From NCBI GenBank assembly GCA_964655005.1, contig CAZZKE010000009.1, positions 1 to 64,000 of the forward strand: DNA of 64,000 bases, in the 5' to 3' direction. Source of the stretch: CAZZKE01 sp964655005 (GTDB taxonomy: Bacteria > Pseudomonadota > Alphaproteobacteria > Rhodospirillales > JABHCV01). The position numbers and the translations under genes are program-made. The notes beneath the pieces are model-generated. The model searched no databases, was not told the origin of the DNA, and saw only the letters and a program-made list of their open reading frames with translations. This document shows positions 46,295-58,023 of the stretch, one piece after another (within the stretch, counting starts at the first letter, position 1; each line of letters opens with the position of its first letter).

Positions 46295-47404
46295 TCAGGG
46301 CCTTTCCATCAAATGAATGCCCGCGGGAGTAAGTGATACCGTCACCCGGTCGCCCGATTTCATGCCCTGGCGTTTGACGTAGGCCATCCGGACCGACAGG
46401 AAAACCGGTAACGCGTCGGCGTTATCGATGCTCAGCGAGACCCCGGCCAGATCGCCCAGACGCACCACATCGCAGACGATTCCGGTGACTACGTTTTGCC
46501 GCCGGTGATCGGGGGGATGATCCGCCGTGTGCAGCCTGACGTCGTCGGTCGGAATCATCCACGTTACATTTTGTCCTGCTTTGAAGGCGGGCTGGTATCG
46601 GGCCGTCAGGCTGACGCCGCCCCAGGTCAGCAAGGTGCGGTCCGTCGCCCCTTCGTGACCGCAAACCGTGCCCTTGAAAATATTTTTCTGATCGACCAGC
46701 CGGGCGACTTCGCCGCTGACCGGCCTGGCCATAACATCGTACGGCGGCCCGCTTTGCAGGGTTCTGCCGTGGTGCAGGATACACAAACGGTCGGCCAGCA
46801 AGGCGGCTTCGTCGAGGTCGTGGGTAACCAGAATCACCGGCATTTCAAGCTGCCGCCGCAGATCGACCAGTTCCTTGTACAGGCGCCGCCGGGTCACCTT
46901 ATCGACCGCCGAGAACGGCTCGTCAAGCAGCAGCACGTCGGGGTCCCGCGCCAGCGCCCGGGCGACCGCGACCCGTTGTTGCTGGCCGCCGGAAAGTTGT
47001 CCGGGCCGGCGCCCGTCCAGACCCGACAGGTGGACCCGCCGCAACAATTCCTCGGCCCTGGCCCGGCGCTCCGAACGCGGCAGGTGGGTAAGCCCCTCGA
47101 TGACATTATCCACCGCCGAAAGGTGGGGGAACAGGGCGAAGTTCTGAAACACGAAACCGGTGCGGCGCAATCGCGGCGCTATGTCGATACGGGCGGTACT
47201 GTCAAACCACACCTCGCCATTGCAGGAAACGGCGCCCTGATCGGGCTTGAACAGGCCGGCGATAGCCCGCAAACAGGTCGATTTGCCGCTGCCCGAAGGC
47301 CCGACCAGGGCCAGCAGTTCGCCGCCGGCGCAGGAAAAACCGGCATCAAGCGGTATCGGCCCCGGATGGCGCAGTTCGACGCGTATGCCGTCTTGTTCAG
47401 TCAT
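46295..47404 (-). CDS. modC: Molybdate ABC transporter ATP-binding protein
   Basis: 369 residues. Nucleotide-binding domain: LVGPSGSGKSTCLRAIAG (Walker A), QLSGGQQQRVAVARALARDP (signature), DVLLLDEPFSAVD (Walker B), VILVTHDLDEAALLADR (H-loop). The C-terminal ~130 residues contain two MOP/TOBE-like repeats that bind oxyanion, as in ModC. Start at 47404 (MTEQDGIRVELRH) overlaps modB by eight bases. Supplies energy for molybdate import. Confidence 0.93.
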   Translation of the reverse strand: MTEQDGIRVELRHPGPIPLDAGFSCAGGELLALVGPSGSGKSTCLRAIAGLFKPDQGAVSCNGEVWFDSTARIDIAPRLRRTGFVFQNFALFPHLSAVDNVIEGLTHLPRSERRARAEELLRRVHLSGLDGRRPGQLSGGQQQRVAVARALARDPDVLLLDEPFSAVDKVTRRRLYKELVDLRRQLEMPVILVTHDLDEAALLADRLCILHHGRTLQSGPPYDVMARPVSGEVARLVDQKNIFKGTVCGHEGATDRTLLTWGGVSLTARYQPAFKAGQNVTWMIPTDDVRLHTADHPPDHRRQNVVTGIVCDVVRLGDLAGVSLSIDNADALPVFLSVRMAYVKRQGMKSGDRVTVSLTPAGIHLMERP

Positions 47405-48065
47405 ACCGGCGACCAATAAACGCGGTGCCGAAGTAGGTCAGGCTGATAGCCGCCAGCGATACCACCAGCAGCGTCGCCGACATCAGCCCGGCCGAGGCGT
47501 TATCGAAGGCCTGGACCCGGTCGTAAATGGCGATGGCCAGGGTCTGGGTACGGCCCGGAATATTGCCGCCAACCATCAGCACGACGCCGAATTCACCGAT
47601 CGTGTGGGCAAACATCAGGACCAGCGAAGTCAGGATGCCGGGCCAGGCCAGGGGCAATTCGATGCGCCAGAAAATACGCCATGGCCCAAGGCCGCAACAC
47701 GCCGCCGCCTCGCGGACTTCCCGTGGAATACCCTCGAATGCCCGTTGCATGGGTTGAACGGCGAATGGCAGATTAAAAATAATCGAGGCCAGGATCAGGC
47801 CTTCGAATGAAAACACCAGGGTCCGCCCGGACAATGCGTGGTAGAACTGGCCGATAATGGAATCCCCGCCAAGGGCGACCAGCATGTAGAACCCCAGCAC
47901 CGTCGGCGGCAGCACCAGTGGCAGCATCAGCAATGCTTCCAGTAAGGGCTTGCCCTTAAACTTTCGCCAGGCCAGGAAACGCCCGGCGACGATACCGACC
48001 GGCAGCAGAATAAGCGTCGTCCAGGCCGCCAGTTTCAGGGACAGGTCAAGGGCCATCCAGTTCAC
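47397..48065 (-). CDS. modB: Molybdate ABC transporter permease
   Basis: 222 residues with five to six membrane helices. ALLMLPLVLPPTVLGFYMLVALGG at the N-terminal half and the EAA-loop EVREAAACCGLGPWRIFWRIELPLAWPGI that docks to ModC are characteristic. The start overlaps modA by four bases. Part of modABC. Confidence 0.94.
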   Translation of the reverse strand: MNWMALDLSLKLAAWTTLILLPVGIVAGRFLAWRKFKGKPLLEALLMLPLVLPPTVLGFYMLVALGGDSIIGQFYHALSGRTLVFSFEGLILASIIFNLPFAVQPMQRAFEGIPREVREAAACCGLGPWRIFWRIELPLAWPGILTSLVLMFAHTIGEFGVVLMVGGNIPGRTQTLAIAIYDRVQAFDNASAGLMSATLLVVSLAAISLTYFGTAFIGRRYD

Positions 48066-48847
48066 GGTTCTATCCCCATAAAGCCATATTGCGAAAGCAA
48101 TTTGCGGGCCTTTTTGCCGGCCATGAAAAGATAGAATCTGGCCGCCGTCCGGCCGGCCCCGCGGACAAGCGCCATGCGCTGGGCCAGCGGTCGGTGCCAG
48201 CTTGCGGGAATGAGTTGAAATTCGCCACGCCCGGAATCCTTAAGATTGAGGGCCAGCGAGTAGGCGATAATGCCGCCGGTGGCCGAACCCGATGCCGCGA
48301 ACTGCGCCGCCTGGGATACATTTTCACCGTACAGCAGCGATGGTTCCATGACCGCCCACAAGCCGGCATGGGTCAGGGCCTGGCGGGCGGCGCGACCGTA
48401 CGGCGCATGGTCGGGATTGGCGATGGCGAAATGAAGGTTTTGCGAGCCGGCGAATGCGGCGCCGTAGCCATCCGGAAAAACGACCCGGGAAAGGGATGAT
48501 CCTGTCGGTATGAACAGGGCGAGGCGGCCATAGGCGTAGAGACTGCCATCATCCGCCAACCGCCCGGCCGCCGCCAGATCGCGGACATAGGTCTGATCGG
48601 CCGACAGGAACATCTGGTAGGGCGCCCCCTGGCTGATCTGCCGGGCCAGATTGCCCGATGCGCCAAACGACAGCAGCACCCTCAGGCCGGTTTCCCTGGT
48701 GAAGGCCCGGGCTATGTCGGGCAGCGCCAAACGCAGGCTGGACGCCGCCGCGATCACCGGTTGCGGCTGGGCGGCGAGCGGTCGCGGGACGACCGCCAGC
48801 GCCGCGCCCAAAATACAGAATCGTAGAAAATTGCGAAACAAACCCAT
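48062..48847 (-). CDS. modA: Molybdate-binding periplasmic protein
   Basis: 261 residues with a signal peptide (~6-25, cleavage after PLAAQ). VIAAASSLRLALPDIARAF is the oxyanion-site start of ModA, and LSFGASGNLARQISQGAPYQ plus MFLSADQTYVRDLAAAGRL are the following binding-cleft strands. Delivers molybdate (or tungstate) to ModBC. It lies 24 bases after the DUF302 gene. No Moco riboswitch or ModE-like dyad was seen in the short upstream gap. Confidence 0.93.
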   Translation of the reverse strand: MGLFRNFLRFCILGAALAVVPRPLAAQPQPVIAAASSLRLALPDIARAFTRETGLRVLLSFGASGNLARQISQGAPYQMFLSADQTYVRDLAAAGRLADDGSLYAYGRLALFIPTGSSLSRVVFPDGYGAAFAGSQNLHFAIANPDHAPYGRAARQALTHAGLWAVMEPSLLYGENVSQAAQFAASGSATGGIIAYSLALNLKDSGRGEFQLIPASWHRPLAQRMALVRGAGRTAARFYLFMAGKKARKLLSQYGFMGIEP

Positions 48848-48871
48848 TTTTCCCGTTACCGCAACTTGGTA

Positions 48872-49330
48872 TTATCCGGCGGCGGCGACTATTTTTTCGA
48901 CAATGGCATCCAGTTCCCTGGCCATGTCGTTCAGGGCCGGGACATCATAGGGGGCGAATACCTGACTGGGCAGGCGATAGGTCAACCGCGCCGAGCCGTC
49001 GGGATTTTCGGTGACGTAAAGCCTTAGTGGCGCCTCGATGCCGGCGGCAATGCTGGCGTCCAGCATGCGGACGGCAAAATACGGGTTGAAAATCATGATG
49101 ACGCGATTGCCCGGAATGGTCCTGCCGATGGCTTTGGCGCCGCAAGTGGCGCAGGCCTGCGCCACAATCGCCATCTTGTTAGCCCCGATCGCCCGCGTCA
49201 GGTTGTCGATATAGGCGTCAAATGGTTGTCTGGTCTCGATCACCCTGGTGCCGGAATAGGGGGCCGGGACTTCGGCGCGGGCCGTGGTCACCATCAACAA
49301 GGTCATCAGGCCCAGGAGCATCAAACGCAT
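48872..49330 (-). CDS. Periplasmic DUF302 protein
   Basis: 152 residues from the ATG at 49330, chosen for a GGAGG five bases upstream. Signal peptide ~1-20 (LMLLGLMTLLMVTTARA). The DUF302 fold is seen in FDAYIDNLTRAIGANKMAIV, VIMIFNPYFAVRMLDASIAAGIEAPLRLYVT and RLTYRLPSQVFAPY. CATCG near residue 70 is a potential metal or disulfide pair. DUF302 proteins are of unknown function. Precedes modA by 24 bases on the same strand. Confidence 0.88.
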   Translation of the reverse strand: MRLMLLGLMTLLMVTTARAEVPAPYSGTRVIETRQPFDAYIDNLTRAIGANKMAIVAQACATCGAKAIGRTIPGNRVIMIFNPYFAVRMLDASIAAGIEAPLRLYVTENPDGSARLTYRLPSQVFAPYDVPALNDMARELDAIVEKIVAAAG

Positions 49331-49424
49331 GTCGCCTCCAAGATTCGCTACATTCATTCAGGCATGGATAATAACCGGTATTCCCGGAATAATCCGCAGA
49401 TAAATAGCGGCGGCGGTTTTACCG

Positions 49425-50093
49425 TTAGCCGATGCTCATCGCCAGAACGCGGCTTATTTCAGTCAGGGACCGGGTGGATTCCGCTTTCCAGGCATTGAAG
49501 GCCTGCTGCACTGCGGCCATCGCCTTTTGCGACGACGGGGTCTTGTCGACGATGCCTTCGGCGACCAGACGGGCGACCATATCCCGTGACAGGATGAAAC
49601 TGTCCACGCCCATGAAGCGCAGGAAATACTGGCCGCTATTTCCGCCAAGGCGGGAACCGCGCTTTTTCAGCAAGGCCAACAGCCCCACATAGTCGCTCGA
49701 AGGCCAGCCGCCAAACGCTTTGCCGACGCCGCCGTATTCCTTCGCGAGTTCGGTTACAAACACCGCATTTTGTTGTACCGAGCGAATCTTGGTTCCGTGC
49801 CGGACGATGCGCTTATCGGTGACCAGGCGGGCCAGATCATCGTCGTTCAGCATGGCGCAGCGGCCCGGATCGAAACCCCCGAAAACTTCTTCAAAACCCG
49901 GCCACATGTGATCGACGACTTTCCAGTTGAAGCCGGCCTGAAATACGCACTTGGCCATGCAGGACAGCCAACGATCATCGGCTATGGCGGCCAGTTCCGA
50001 ACCCGGTTTGGGAATATCGAGCCGGGCTTCTAGGGCTTCTTCACCACCTTTGCGTTCGGCGGCGATGGCGTAAATTTCCTCGAAATTGCGCAT
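49425..50093 (-). CDS. DNA-3-methyladenine glycosylase I-like (Tag/COG2818) protein
   Basis: 222 residues of the helix-hairpin-helix glycosylase fold. SCMAKCVFQAGFNWKVVDHMWPGFEEVFGGFDP and LARLVTDKRIVRHGTKIRSV match the Tag family core, where the aromatic/Glu pocket recognises 3-methyladenine. The classic Zn-binding Cys/His set of E. coli Tag is not evident at the N-terminus, so it belongs to a divergent branch. Upstream lies the complete repeat A element. Confidence 0.8.
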   Translation of the reverse strand: MRNFEEIYAIAAERKGGEEALEARLDIPKPGSELAAIADDRWLSCMAKCVFQAGFNWKVVDHMWPGFEEVFGGFDPGRCAMLNDDDLARLVTDKRIVRHGTKIRSVQQNAVFVTELAKEYGGVGKAFGGWPSSDYVGLLALLKKRGSRLGGNSGQYFLRFMGVDSFILSRDMVARLVAEGIVDKTPSSQKAMAAVQQAFNAWKAESTRSLTEISRVLAMSIG

Positions 50094-50105
50094 TGTTCAG
50101 GTCTC

Positions 50106-50357
50106 ATACCAAATTGCAGAAAGAATGACCCATAGAGACGGCCTCACAAGCCTTTTGGCTAGGAGCCGACGCGGTACCGCAAGGCCGTCGGCGACAACGT
50201 CCAAAAGGCTTGTGAAGTCGCCGTTCCGGTCGTCACAGCAGACCTTCGGAGGGCGTCGAAAAGCCTTGACGATGCGATGCATCGCCAGGCGGGCATGACG
50301 CCGACCGAGAGCCCTGGAAAGCCGTCTCAATGGGTCTTTATCAGTGATCCTTGGTAT
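50106..50357. repeat. Complete repeat family A element with terminal and internal inverted repeats
   Basis: 252 bp. The ends are 37-bp imperfect inverted repeats: ATACCAA…GACCCATAGAGACGGC on the left (50106-50142) and its complement with TTGAGACGGC on the right (50321-50357). Inside, CACAAGCCTTTTGG (50145-50158) is perfectly inverted at 50201-50214, around a further GCCGAC/GTCGGC stem. No coding frame. The features fit a MITE. Solitary arms elsewhere in the window (4685, 8096) show that it is multicopy. Confidence 0.88.
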
Positions 50358-50375
50358 TAATCAACACGGGAGCAC

Positions 50376-50669
50376 ATGATGGCGGCCTTTTTTATTGCGA
50401 CATCGCGGATCAAGGATCCACAAAAATTTGCCGATTACGGGGCCGGGGCGGGTGCTACATTCGCCCCCTTCGACGGTCAACTGGTGATTCGCGGCAAGGC
50501 CGGCGATACCCTTGCCGGGGCCAGCGATCATCAGGCTGTCGGCGTCGTCCGATTCCCGGATATGGCGGCGCTTCTGGCCTGGTATAATTCGGACGACTAT
50601 CAGGCGTTGATCCCGCTTCGTGACGAGGCCGTGGACGTGACGCTGGTTACCTACGAAGAGCCCGCCTGA
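50376..50669 (+). CDS. DUF1330 protein
   Basis: 97 residues with a ferredoxin-like dimeric alpha-beta barrel: AFFIATSRIKDPQKFADYG, GGQLVIRGKAG-type strand (here DGQLVIRGKAG), VVRFPDMAALLAWYNSDDYQALIPLR. The WYNSxxYQ motif is the DUF1330 signature. Function unknown. It begins 19 bases after the repeat element, so the element may carry or replace its promoter. Confidence 0.88.
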   Translation: MMAAFFIATSRIKDPQKFADYGAGAGATFAPFDGQLVIRGKAGDTLAGASDHQAVGVVRFPDMAALLAWYNSDDYQALIPLRDEAVDVTLVTYEEPA

Positions 50670-50684
50670 AAAGCGACGACGCGG

Positions 50685-52472
50685 CTATCCCCCCGTTTCT
50701 TCCTTCAGCATTTCCAGCGTCAGCCATTCATCTTCGGCGGCGGCAAGCCCGGCCTGGGCGGAATCGAGAGCGCTTGCCGAGGCATCGAAGGCGGCGGGAT
50801 CGCTGCGGTACAGGCCGGGGTCGGCCAGCGCTGTTTGCAATTTCCTGATTTCACCCTGTAGCGCCTCGATGCGGGCCGGCAGGTTTTCCAGTGCGTATTT
50901 GTCTTTATACGACATTTTCTGCTTTTTACCGGCTGACGCCGGTCTGGTTTTCGGCGGCCTGGCCTTCGCCGCCGTTTCGGCCGCGACGCCCCGCTGAGCG
51001 ACCATATCGGAATATCCGCCGGGGTATTCCGACCACATGCCGCTACCGTCGGAGACGATTACCGATGTCACCACCCGGTCGAGAAAGTCCCGGTCGTGGC
51101 TGACCAGCAGCACCGTGCCCTGGTAATCGGCGAGTAATTCCTGCAACAGGTCCAGAGTTTCCAGATCAAGATCGTTGGTCGGTTCATCCAGCACCAGCAG
51201 ATTGGATGGTGCTGCGAACGCCCGGGCCAGCATCAAGCGGCCCCGTTCACCGCCGGACAGGGCGCCGATGGGCGTTCGCGCCTGTTCCGGCTGGAACAGG
51301 AAATCCTTCATGTAGCTCATTACATGGCGGGGTTTGCCATCGACCGAAACCATATCGCCGCCGCCGCCGGTCAGGGCGTCCGACAGGGTCCATTCGGGGT
51401 TTAGGCTATCGCGGCGCTGATCCAGCGAAACCATTCGCAAGCCGGCGCCCAGTTGAACGGTTCCCCGGTCCGGTTCCATATTGCCGGTCAATATGTTCAG
51501 CATTGTGGTCTTGCCGGCGCCGTTCGGCCCGACCAGTCCGACCCGATCGCCGCGCACGATGCGGGTCGAGAAATCCTCGATCACCGCAAGATCGCCATAG
51601 CATTTGGAAATTCCCTTGGCCTCGATCACCCGCTTGCCCGAGGCCTCGCCTTGCGCCGCCGCCATTTTTACGGAACCCACCGGGCGGCGCGCCGTGCGGC
51701 GGCGCTCGCGCAAATCGAACAAATCGCGCAAGCGGCCCTGATTACGTTTACGGCGGGCCGATACGCCGTGGCGCAGCCAGTGTTCTTCGCGGACGATTTT
51801 ACGATCCAGCTTGTGCCGGTCCAATTCCTCGTTCTCCAGGATTTCATCGCGCCAGGCCTCGAAGCCGCCGAATCCTTTGTCCAGCCGCCGCGCCGACCCC
51901 TGCGATATCCACACCGTGCTGCGCGACAGGTTTTCCAGAAACCGCCGGTCATGGCTTATCAGCACCAGCGCCGAACGGATGGCGGCAAGCTCGTTTTCCA
52001 GCCATTCGATGGCCGGCAGGTCAAGATGGTTGGTCGGCTCGTCCAGCAGCAGGATATCGGGTTCCGGGGCGAGCACCCGGGCCAGCCCGGCCCGCCGGGC
52101 CTCGCCGCCGGACAACAGCGAGGGATCGGCATCGGCGGCGACGCCCAACTGTTGCAGCAGATAGCGGCAGCGGTAGGGATCGTCGCCCGGCCCCAAACCC
52201 GCCTCGACATAATCCAGCACCGTCGCGAAATCGCCGAAGTCCGGTTCCTGGGGCAGATAGCGCACCGAAACACCGGGCTGCAAGAAGCGTTCGCCGTGGT
52301 CGGCTTCGATTAGCCCGGCGGCCAGTTTCAGCACCGTCGATTTGCCCGACCCATTGCGCCCGACCACGCACAGCCGTTCGCCCGCCGATACCGACAGTTC
52401 GACCCCTTCAAGCAGCGGCGTGCCGCCGAAGGTCAGGTGCATGTCGCTGAGGATCAGGATCGGAGGGGCCAT
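50685..52472 (-). CDS. uup: ABC-F ATPase, Uup type
   Basis: 595 residues, two ABC domains in one chain without membrane segments. Walker A motifs GRNGSGKST and GPNGAGKTT; signatures [15 protein letters not shown] and [15 protein letters not shown]; Walker B segments [12 protein letters not shown] and [12 protein letters not shown]. The C-terminal ~75 residues form the coiled-coil DNA/ribosome-binding tail of Uup ([18 protein letters not shown]). ABC-F proteins act on the ribosome; Uup also affects precise transposon excision. Start set at 52472 ([17 protein letters not shown]), where the first domain begins. Confidence 0.9.
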   Translation of the reverse strand: MAPPILILSDMHLTFGGTPLLEGVELSVSAGERLCVVGRNGSGKSTVLKLAAGLIEADHGERFLQPGVSVRYLPQEPDFGDFATVLDYVEAGLGPGDDPYRCRYLLQQLGVAADADPSLLSGGEARRAGLARVLAPEPDILLLDEPTNHLDLPAIEWLENELAAIRSALVLISHDRRFLENLSRSTVWISQGSARRLDKGFGGFEAWRDEILENEELDRHKLDRKIVREEHWLRHGVSARRKRNQGRLRDLFDLRERRRTARRPVGSVKMAAAQGEASGKRVIEAKGISKCYGDLAVIEDFSTRIVRGDRVGLVGPNGAGKTTMLNILTGNMEPDRGTVQLGAGLRMVSLDQRRDSLNPEWTLSDALTGGGGDMVSVDGKPRHVMSYMKDFLFQPEQARTPIGALSGGERGRLMLARAFAAPSNLLVLDEPTNDLDLETLDLLQELLADYQGTVLLVSHDRDFLDRVVTSVIVSDGSGMWSEYPGGYSDMVAQRGVAAETAAKARPPKTRPASAGKKQKMSYKDKYALENLPARIEALQGEIRKLQTALADPGLYRSDPAAFDASASALDSAQAGLAAAEDEWLTLEMLKEETGG

Positions 52473-52592
52473 AGGGGGCGCTTTTAAACCGGAAATTTCA
52501 GTTCGTCGATTTTTTTCATCGCGCCGTTGCGGAGACGCCGACTTTGCGGTTATATCGACCGCATTCACCCTCGCTTAAAGGATGCCTGTAAA

Positions 52593-53084
52593 ATGGTCAT
52601 GCGCGACGATATCAAGGGCCACACCGTGACCTGGGCGGAAGTCCATCGCGATGCCAAGCGGCTGGTTCACAAGCTGATCGGCCTCGGCCCCTGGCAGGGC
52701 ATCGTCGCGCTGACCCGTGGCGGCCTGGTGCCGGCCTCGGTGCTGGCCCGCGAAATGGAAATCCGGGTGGTCGATACGCTGTGTATTTCGACTTACGAAA
52801 AACAGACCATGGGCGAAATAAGCGTCCTGAAAATCCCCGAGCGGGCCGCCGCCGTCGGCGGTGAAGGATGGCTGTTGGTCGATGATCTGGTCGATACCGG
52901 CACGACCGCCCGCAAGGCCCGCGAGATTCTGCCCAAGGCCCACTTCGCCACCGTCTACGCCAAGCCCCAGGGCCGCCCGGTGGTCGATACCTTTGTCGCC
53001 GAGGTGGAACAGGACGTGTGGGTCTTTTTCCCGTGGGATACCGAAGTCCAGTACATCGCGCCGATGGTCAATATTAGTGACTAA
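52593..53084 (+). CDS. gpt: Xanthine-guanine phosphoribosyltransferase
   Basis: Type I phosphoribosyltransferase (163 aa) salvaging xanthine/guanine to the nucleotide. IVALTRGGLVPASVLAREM, the PRPP-binding LLVDDLVDTGTTARKAREIL and the C-terminal VWVFFPWDTE are characteristic of Gpt. AAGGA precedes the ATG. Its TAA overlaps the stop of the convergent Ni/Co permease by three bases. Confidence 0.94.
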   Translation: MVMRDDIKGHTVTWAEVHRDAKRLVHKLIGLGPWQGIVALTRGGLVPASVLAREMEIRVVDTLCISTYEKQTMGEISVLKIPERAAAVGGEGWLLVDDLVDTGTTARKAREILPKAHFATVYAKPQGRPVVDTFVAEVEQDVWVFFPWDTEVQYIAPMVNISD

Positions 53085-53776
53085 ATAACCGCCTGATAAA
53101 TGGTGAACGCCCCCAGGCTCATGGAAAAACAACCAAGCACCGCCGTCAGGCCGCTGTAGGCCCAGGTCATCGACCGGGCGGCGTGGCGCAGCGGTACGGC
53201 CATCGCCGCCGACAGCACCGCCATGCCCAGGATCGAACCCAATCCGAACAACACGATGTAGAGGATTCCGGAACCCAGCGAATCGACCGTTTGCAGCGAC
53301 AGCAAAACCACCGCCGCCGAACCGGCCATGCCGTGCATAATGCCGACGAAAAGCGCCCGGAGCGGCATCGATGACGGGTGTTCGTGGCGATGATGGCTTA
53401 AGTCATGGGCCTTTTCGCCGGCGTGGGAATGGGCGTGAAAGTGGCTGGTCCCGGTATTATGACGATGACCGTGAAAGTGGATTCGATCGCGGACAAGGCG
53501 GCGAATGACGTCACCGCCAAGGATCACCAGCATCACCCCGACCAACCCTTCCAGGGTGCGGGCCAGCGAATCCGGCACCACCGTATCCATCAGCAGCACC
53601 GTGCCGCCCAATGCGAACAGGGTCAGGGTATGGCCGACACCCCACATTATCCCCAGCGGCACCGCCTGCTTGATGGAGCGGGCGCGGGTCGCCAGCACCG
53701 CCACGGCGGCGACATGATCGGTTTCCAGCGCGTGCCGCATACCGATCAGAAAGCCCAGGAAAAGGATGGTCGACAC
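53081..53776 (-). CDS. NicO/UreH-type nickel/cobalt permease
   Basis: 231 residues with six membrane segments. The metal-site motif is FLIGMRHALETDHVAAVAVL, followed by MWGVGHTLTLFALGG. A histidine-rich cytoplasmic/periplasmic loop (FHGHRHNTGTSHFHAHSHAG…LSHHRHEH) and ALFVGIMHGMAGSAAVVLL complete the family pattern. Nickel for hydrogenase/urease or cobalt for B12 are both possible; no riboswitch was seen upstream. Convergent with gpt with overlapping stops. Confidence 0.88.
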   Translation of the reverse strand: MSTILFLGFLIGMRHALETDHVAAVAVLATRARSIKQAVPLGIMWGVGHTLTLFALGGTVLLMDTVVPDSLARTLEGLVGVMLVILGGDVIRRLVRDRIHFHGHRHNTGTSHFHAHSHAGEKAHDLSHHRHEHPSSMPLRALFVGIMHGMAGSAAVVLLSLQTVDSLGSGILYIVLFGLGSILGMAVLSAAMAVPLRHAARSMTWAYSGLTAVLGCFSMSLGAFTIYQAVI

Positions 53777-53932
53777 GATAGCGCTTCCCCAAGTTTACAA
53801 ATCAGCATGGTCGATATCACGGAAGTCTCCGGGACTACAAGCGCCGCAGAACGATTTCCGATATTTCGGCGTCGGTCAGGACGATGGGGTTGGTCTGCAT
53901 GCTCGATCCACGGCTGCCGGGCGGTGGAAAAT

Positions 53933-54625
53933 CTAAACACGCCGGGCCATTTTTTCGACCATGACGGCGACGCCGCCACCGATCAGGCCGCCCAGCACCG
54001 GCATCAGCAGATAAATCCACAGGCCATCCGAAATCCCGGCAATTACCGCCGGGGCCAGCGCCCGGGCCGGGTTCATTGCCGCCCCGTCCAGCGGTCCGGC
54101 CAGCAGGGTCAGCAGGACCACCGTGGCGCCGACCCCAAGCGCCGCCCTGGTTCCGGCCAGCCCGCCGTGCTTGGAAAGCGACATCGCGACGAACATCAAA
54201 ATGGCGGTGATCACCGTTTCCATGGCCGCCGCCAGGTAGACCGGGTCGGCATCGGCGACCATGGCCGGATCGGCGACCGGGAAAGGGGTCCCCAGCGCCG
54301 CCACATCGCCAAGAATTGCATACAACAGGGCGACGGCCATGAAGGCGCCGATAATCTGGCCGGCGACGGCGATCATGGACGGGATTATCGGTTCTTTCCC
54401 AAACGCCGCGAAGGCGATGCTCAGGGCCGGGTTAAAATGACCCCGACCGGTCTCGCCAAGCGTCAGTATCGCCACCCCGTAGGCCAGTCCGAACACCAGC
54501 GACACGCCGATATGGCCGATCACCCCGCCGCTCAAGGCATCGATCATGATCGCGCCGCAACCGGCGAATGTGATAATCAGCACACCCAGGGCCTCGCCGA
54601 ACAACAATTTTGAATACTCCGTCAT
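53933..54625 (-). CDS. Aquaporin-type MIP channel
   Basis: 230 residues, six helices. Two NPA boxes: [18 protein letters not shown] (first) and [18 protein letters not shown] (second). The arginine after the second NPA forms the selectivity filter; the small residues nearby suggest a water or small-solute channel rather than a glycerol facilitator. Divergent from queA with a 48-bp gap. The 156 bp between this gene and the Ni/Co permease hold no supported gene. Confidence 0.92.
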   Translation of the reverse strand: MTEYSKLLFGEALGVLIITFAGCGAIMIDALSGGVIGHIGVSLVFGLAYGVAILTLGETGRGHFNPALSIAFAAFGKEPIIPSMIAVAGQIIGAFMAVALLYAILGDVAALGTPFPVADPAMVADADPVYLAAAMETVITAILMFVAMSLSKHGGLAGTRAALGVGATVVLLTLLAGPLDGAAMNPARALAPAVIAGISDGLWIYLLMPVLGGLIGGGVAVMVEKMARRV

Positions 54626-54673
54626 GCCGCCAAGATATACCTAGAGCCGACTTTCATAAACGGATATCGCACG

Positions 54674-56831
<2,158 letters not shown>

Positions 56832-56832
<1 letters not shown>

Positions 56833-57296
56833 TGGCCGACAACATCTATGAAAATCTTACTCAACTGGGTGCGCCGGATGTCACCCCGGAAACGCCCGAG
56901 GCGGCAAATCTGGAAACCGTGGCCAATCCACAGCTTGGAAATGACTATGTGGTGCGGTTCACCTGCCCGGAATTTACCTCTGTCTGTCCGGTCACCGGCC
57001 AGCCCGACTTCGCCCATCTGGTCATCGATTACGTGCCGGACGGGTCGCTGGTCGAAAGCAAATCGTTAAAATTGTACCTGGCCGCGTTTCGTAATCACGG
57101 CGCCTTCCATGAAGACTGCACCGTCGCCATCGGCAAAAAAATAGCCGCCGCCACGGCCCCCAAATGGCTGCGCATCGGCGGTTACTGGTACCCCCGGGGC
57201 GGCATCCCCATTGATGTGTTCTATCAGACCGGGGCGGCGCCGGAAGGCCTGTGGATACCCGATCAAGGGGTGCCCGGCTATCGCGGCCGGGGCTGA
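56832..57296 (+). CDS. queF: NADPH-dependent 7-cyano-7-deazaguanine reductase
   Basis: 154-residue unimodular (YkvM-type) QueF that reduces preQ0 to preQ1. Catalytic Cys52 sits in [20 protein letters not shown]; the QueF motif [20 protein letters not shown] and the zinc/NADPH strand GIPIDVF follow. Stands immediately before the GST gene. Confidence 0.95.
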
Positions 57297-57312
57297 CAAT
57301 AAAGGAAAAAAC

Positions 57313-57923
57313 ATGAGCGACTACACCCTGTTTATCGGCAACAAAAACTATTCGTCGTGGTCCCTGCGCCCGTGGCTGGCGATGAAAGTGGCCGGCATCG
57401 AATTTACCGAGAAACTGATTCCGTTGTTCGATGACGACTGGCGGGCCAACATCGCCGCCGTCTCGCCATCGGGCAAGGTGCCGGTGCTGCAAGACGGCGA
57501 GACGACCGTCTGGGAAACCCTGGCGATCCTGGAATATCTGGCCGAGCGGCATCCCGACAAGGGGTTATGGCCCGCCGATACCGCGGCCCGCGCCATGGCC
57601 CGGTCGATCAGTTCGGAAATGCACGCCGGATTCGCCAACCTGCGCAACCACATGCCCATGAACATCCGGCGTCATACGCCGGGCCGGGGCATCGGCGACG
57701 GGGTCGCCGGGGATATCGCCCGCATATGTGAAATCTGGAAAAAATGCCGCGTCGCCTATGGCGTGGGCGGCGACTTCCTGTTTGGCGGCTTTACCATTGC
57801 CGATGCCATGTTTGCGCCGGTGGTCAGCCGTCTGACATCGTTCGAAGTCGAACTCGATGACATCTCGGCGGCTTACCGCGATGCCGTGCAGGCCCTGCCG
57901 CCGATGATCGAATGGTCCGATGC
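57313..57923 (+). CDS. Glutathione S-transferase-like protein, 3' end lost in assembly gap
   Basis: 203 codons before the N-run. N-terminal thioredoxin domain: LFIGNKNYSSWSLRPWLAMK with Ser-Ser-Trp-Ser as the GSH-activating region, SPSGKVPVLQDGETTVWETLAILEYLAE with the ES-type cis-Pro loop. The C-terminal helical domain is mostly present (FLFGGFTIADAMFAPVV). GGAAAAAAC-like weak binding site before ATG at 57313. Sits in the queuosine cluster; a role there is unknown. About 10-30 residues are likely missing. Confidence 0.85.
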
Positions 57924-58023
57924 NNNNNNNNNNNNNNNNNNNNNNNNNNNNNNNNNNNNNNNNNNNNNNNNNNNNNNNNNNNNNNNNNNNNNNNNNNNNN
58001 NNNNNNNNNNNNNNNNNNNNNNN
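57924..58023. other. Assembly gap (100 N)
   Basis: Exactly 100 undetermined bases, the usual placeholder for a scaffold gap of unknown size. It hides the 3' ends of the GST gene and of the opposing YhhQ-type gene. Any frame reading across it is meaningless. Confidence 1.

Noticed and set aside
44942..46336. 464-codon + strand frame opposite putA
   Set aside because: Antisense of an unambiguous proline dehydrogenase domain; no motifs of its own.
51206..52450. 414-codon Arg/Pro-rich + strand frame opposite uup
   Set aside because: Low-complexity antisense composition with no family motifs, while the minus strand encodes clear ABC-F motifs.
53835..53900. Short minus-strand frame MQTNPIVLTDAEISEIVLRRL between the Ni/Co permease and the aquaporin
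   Set aside because: Only 21 residues, no ribosome-binding site and no recognisable motif; treated as an intergenic frame.
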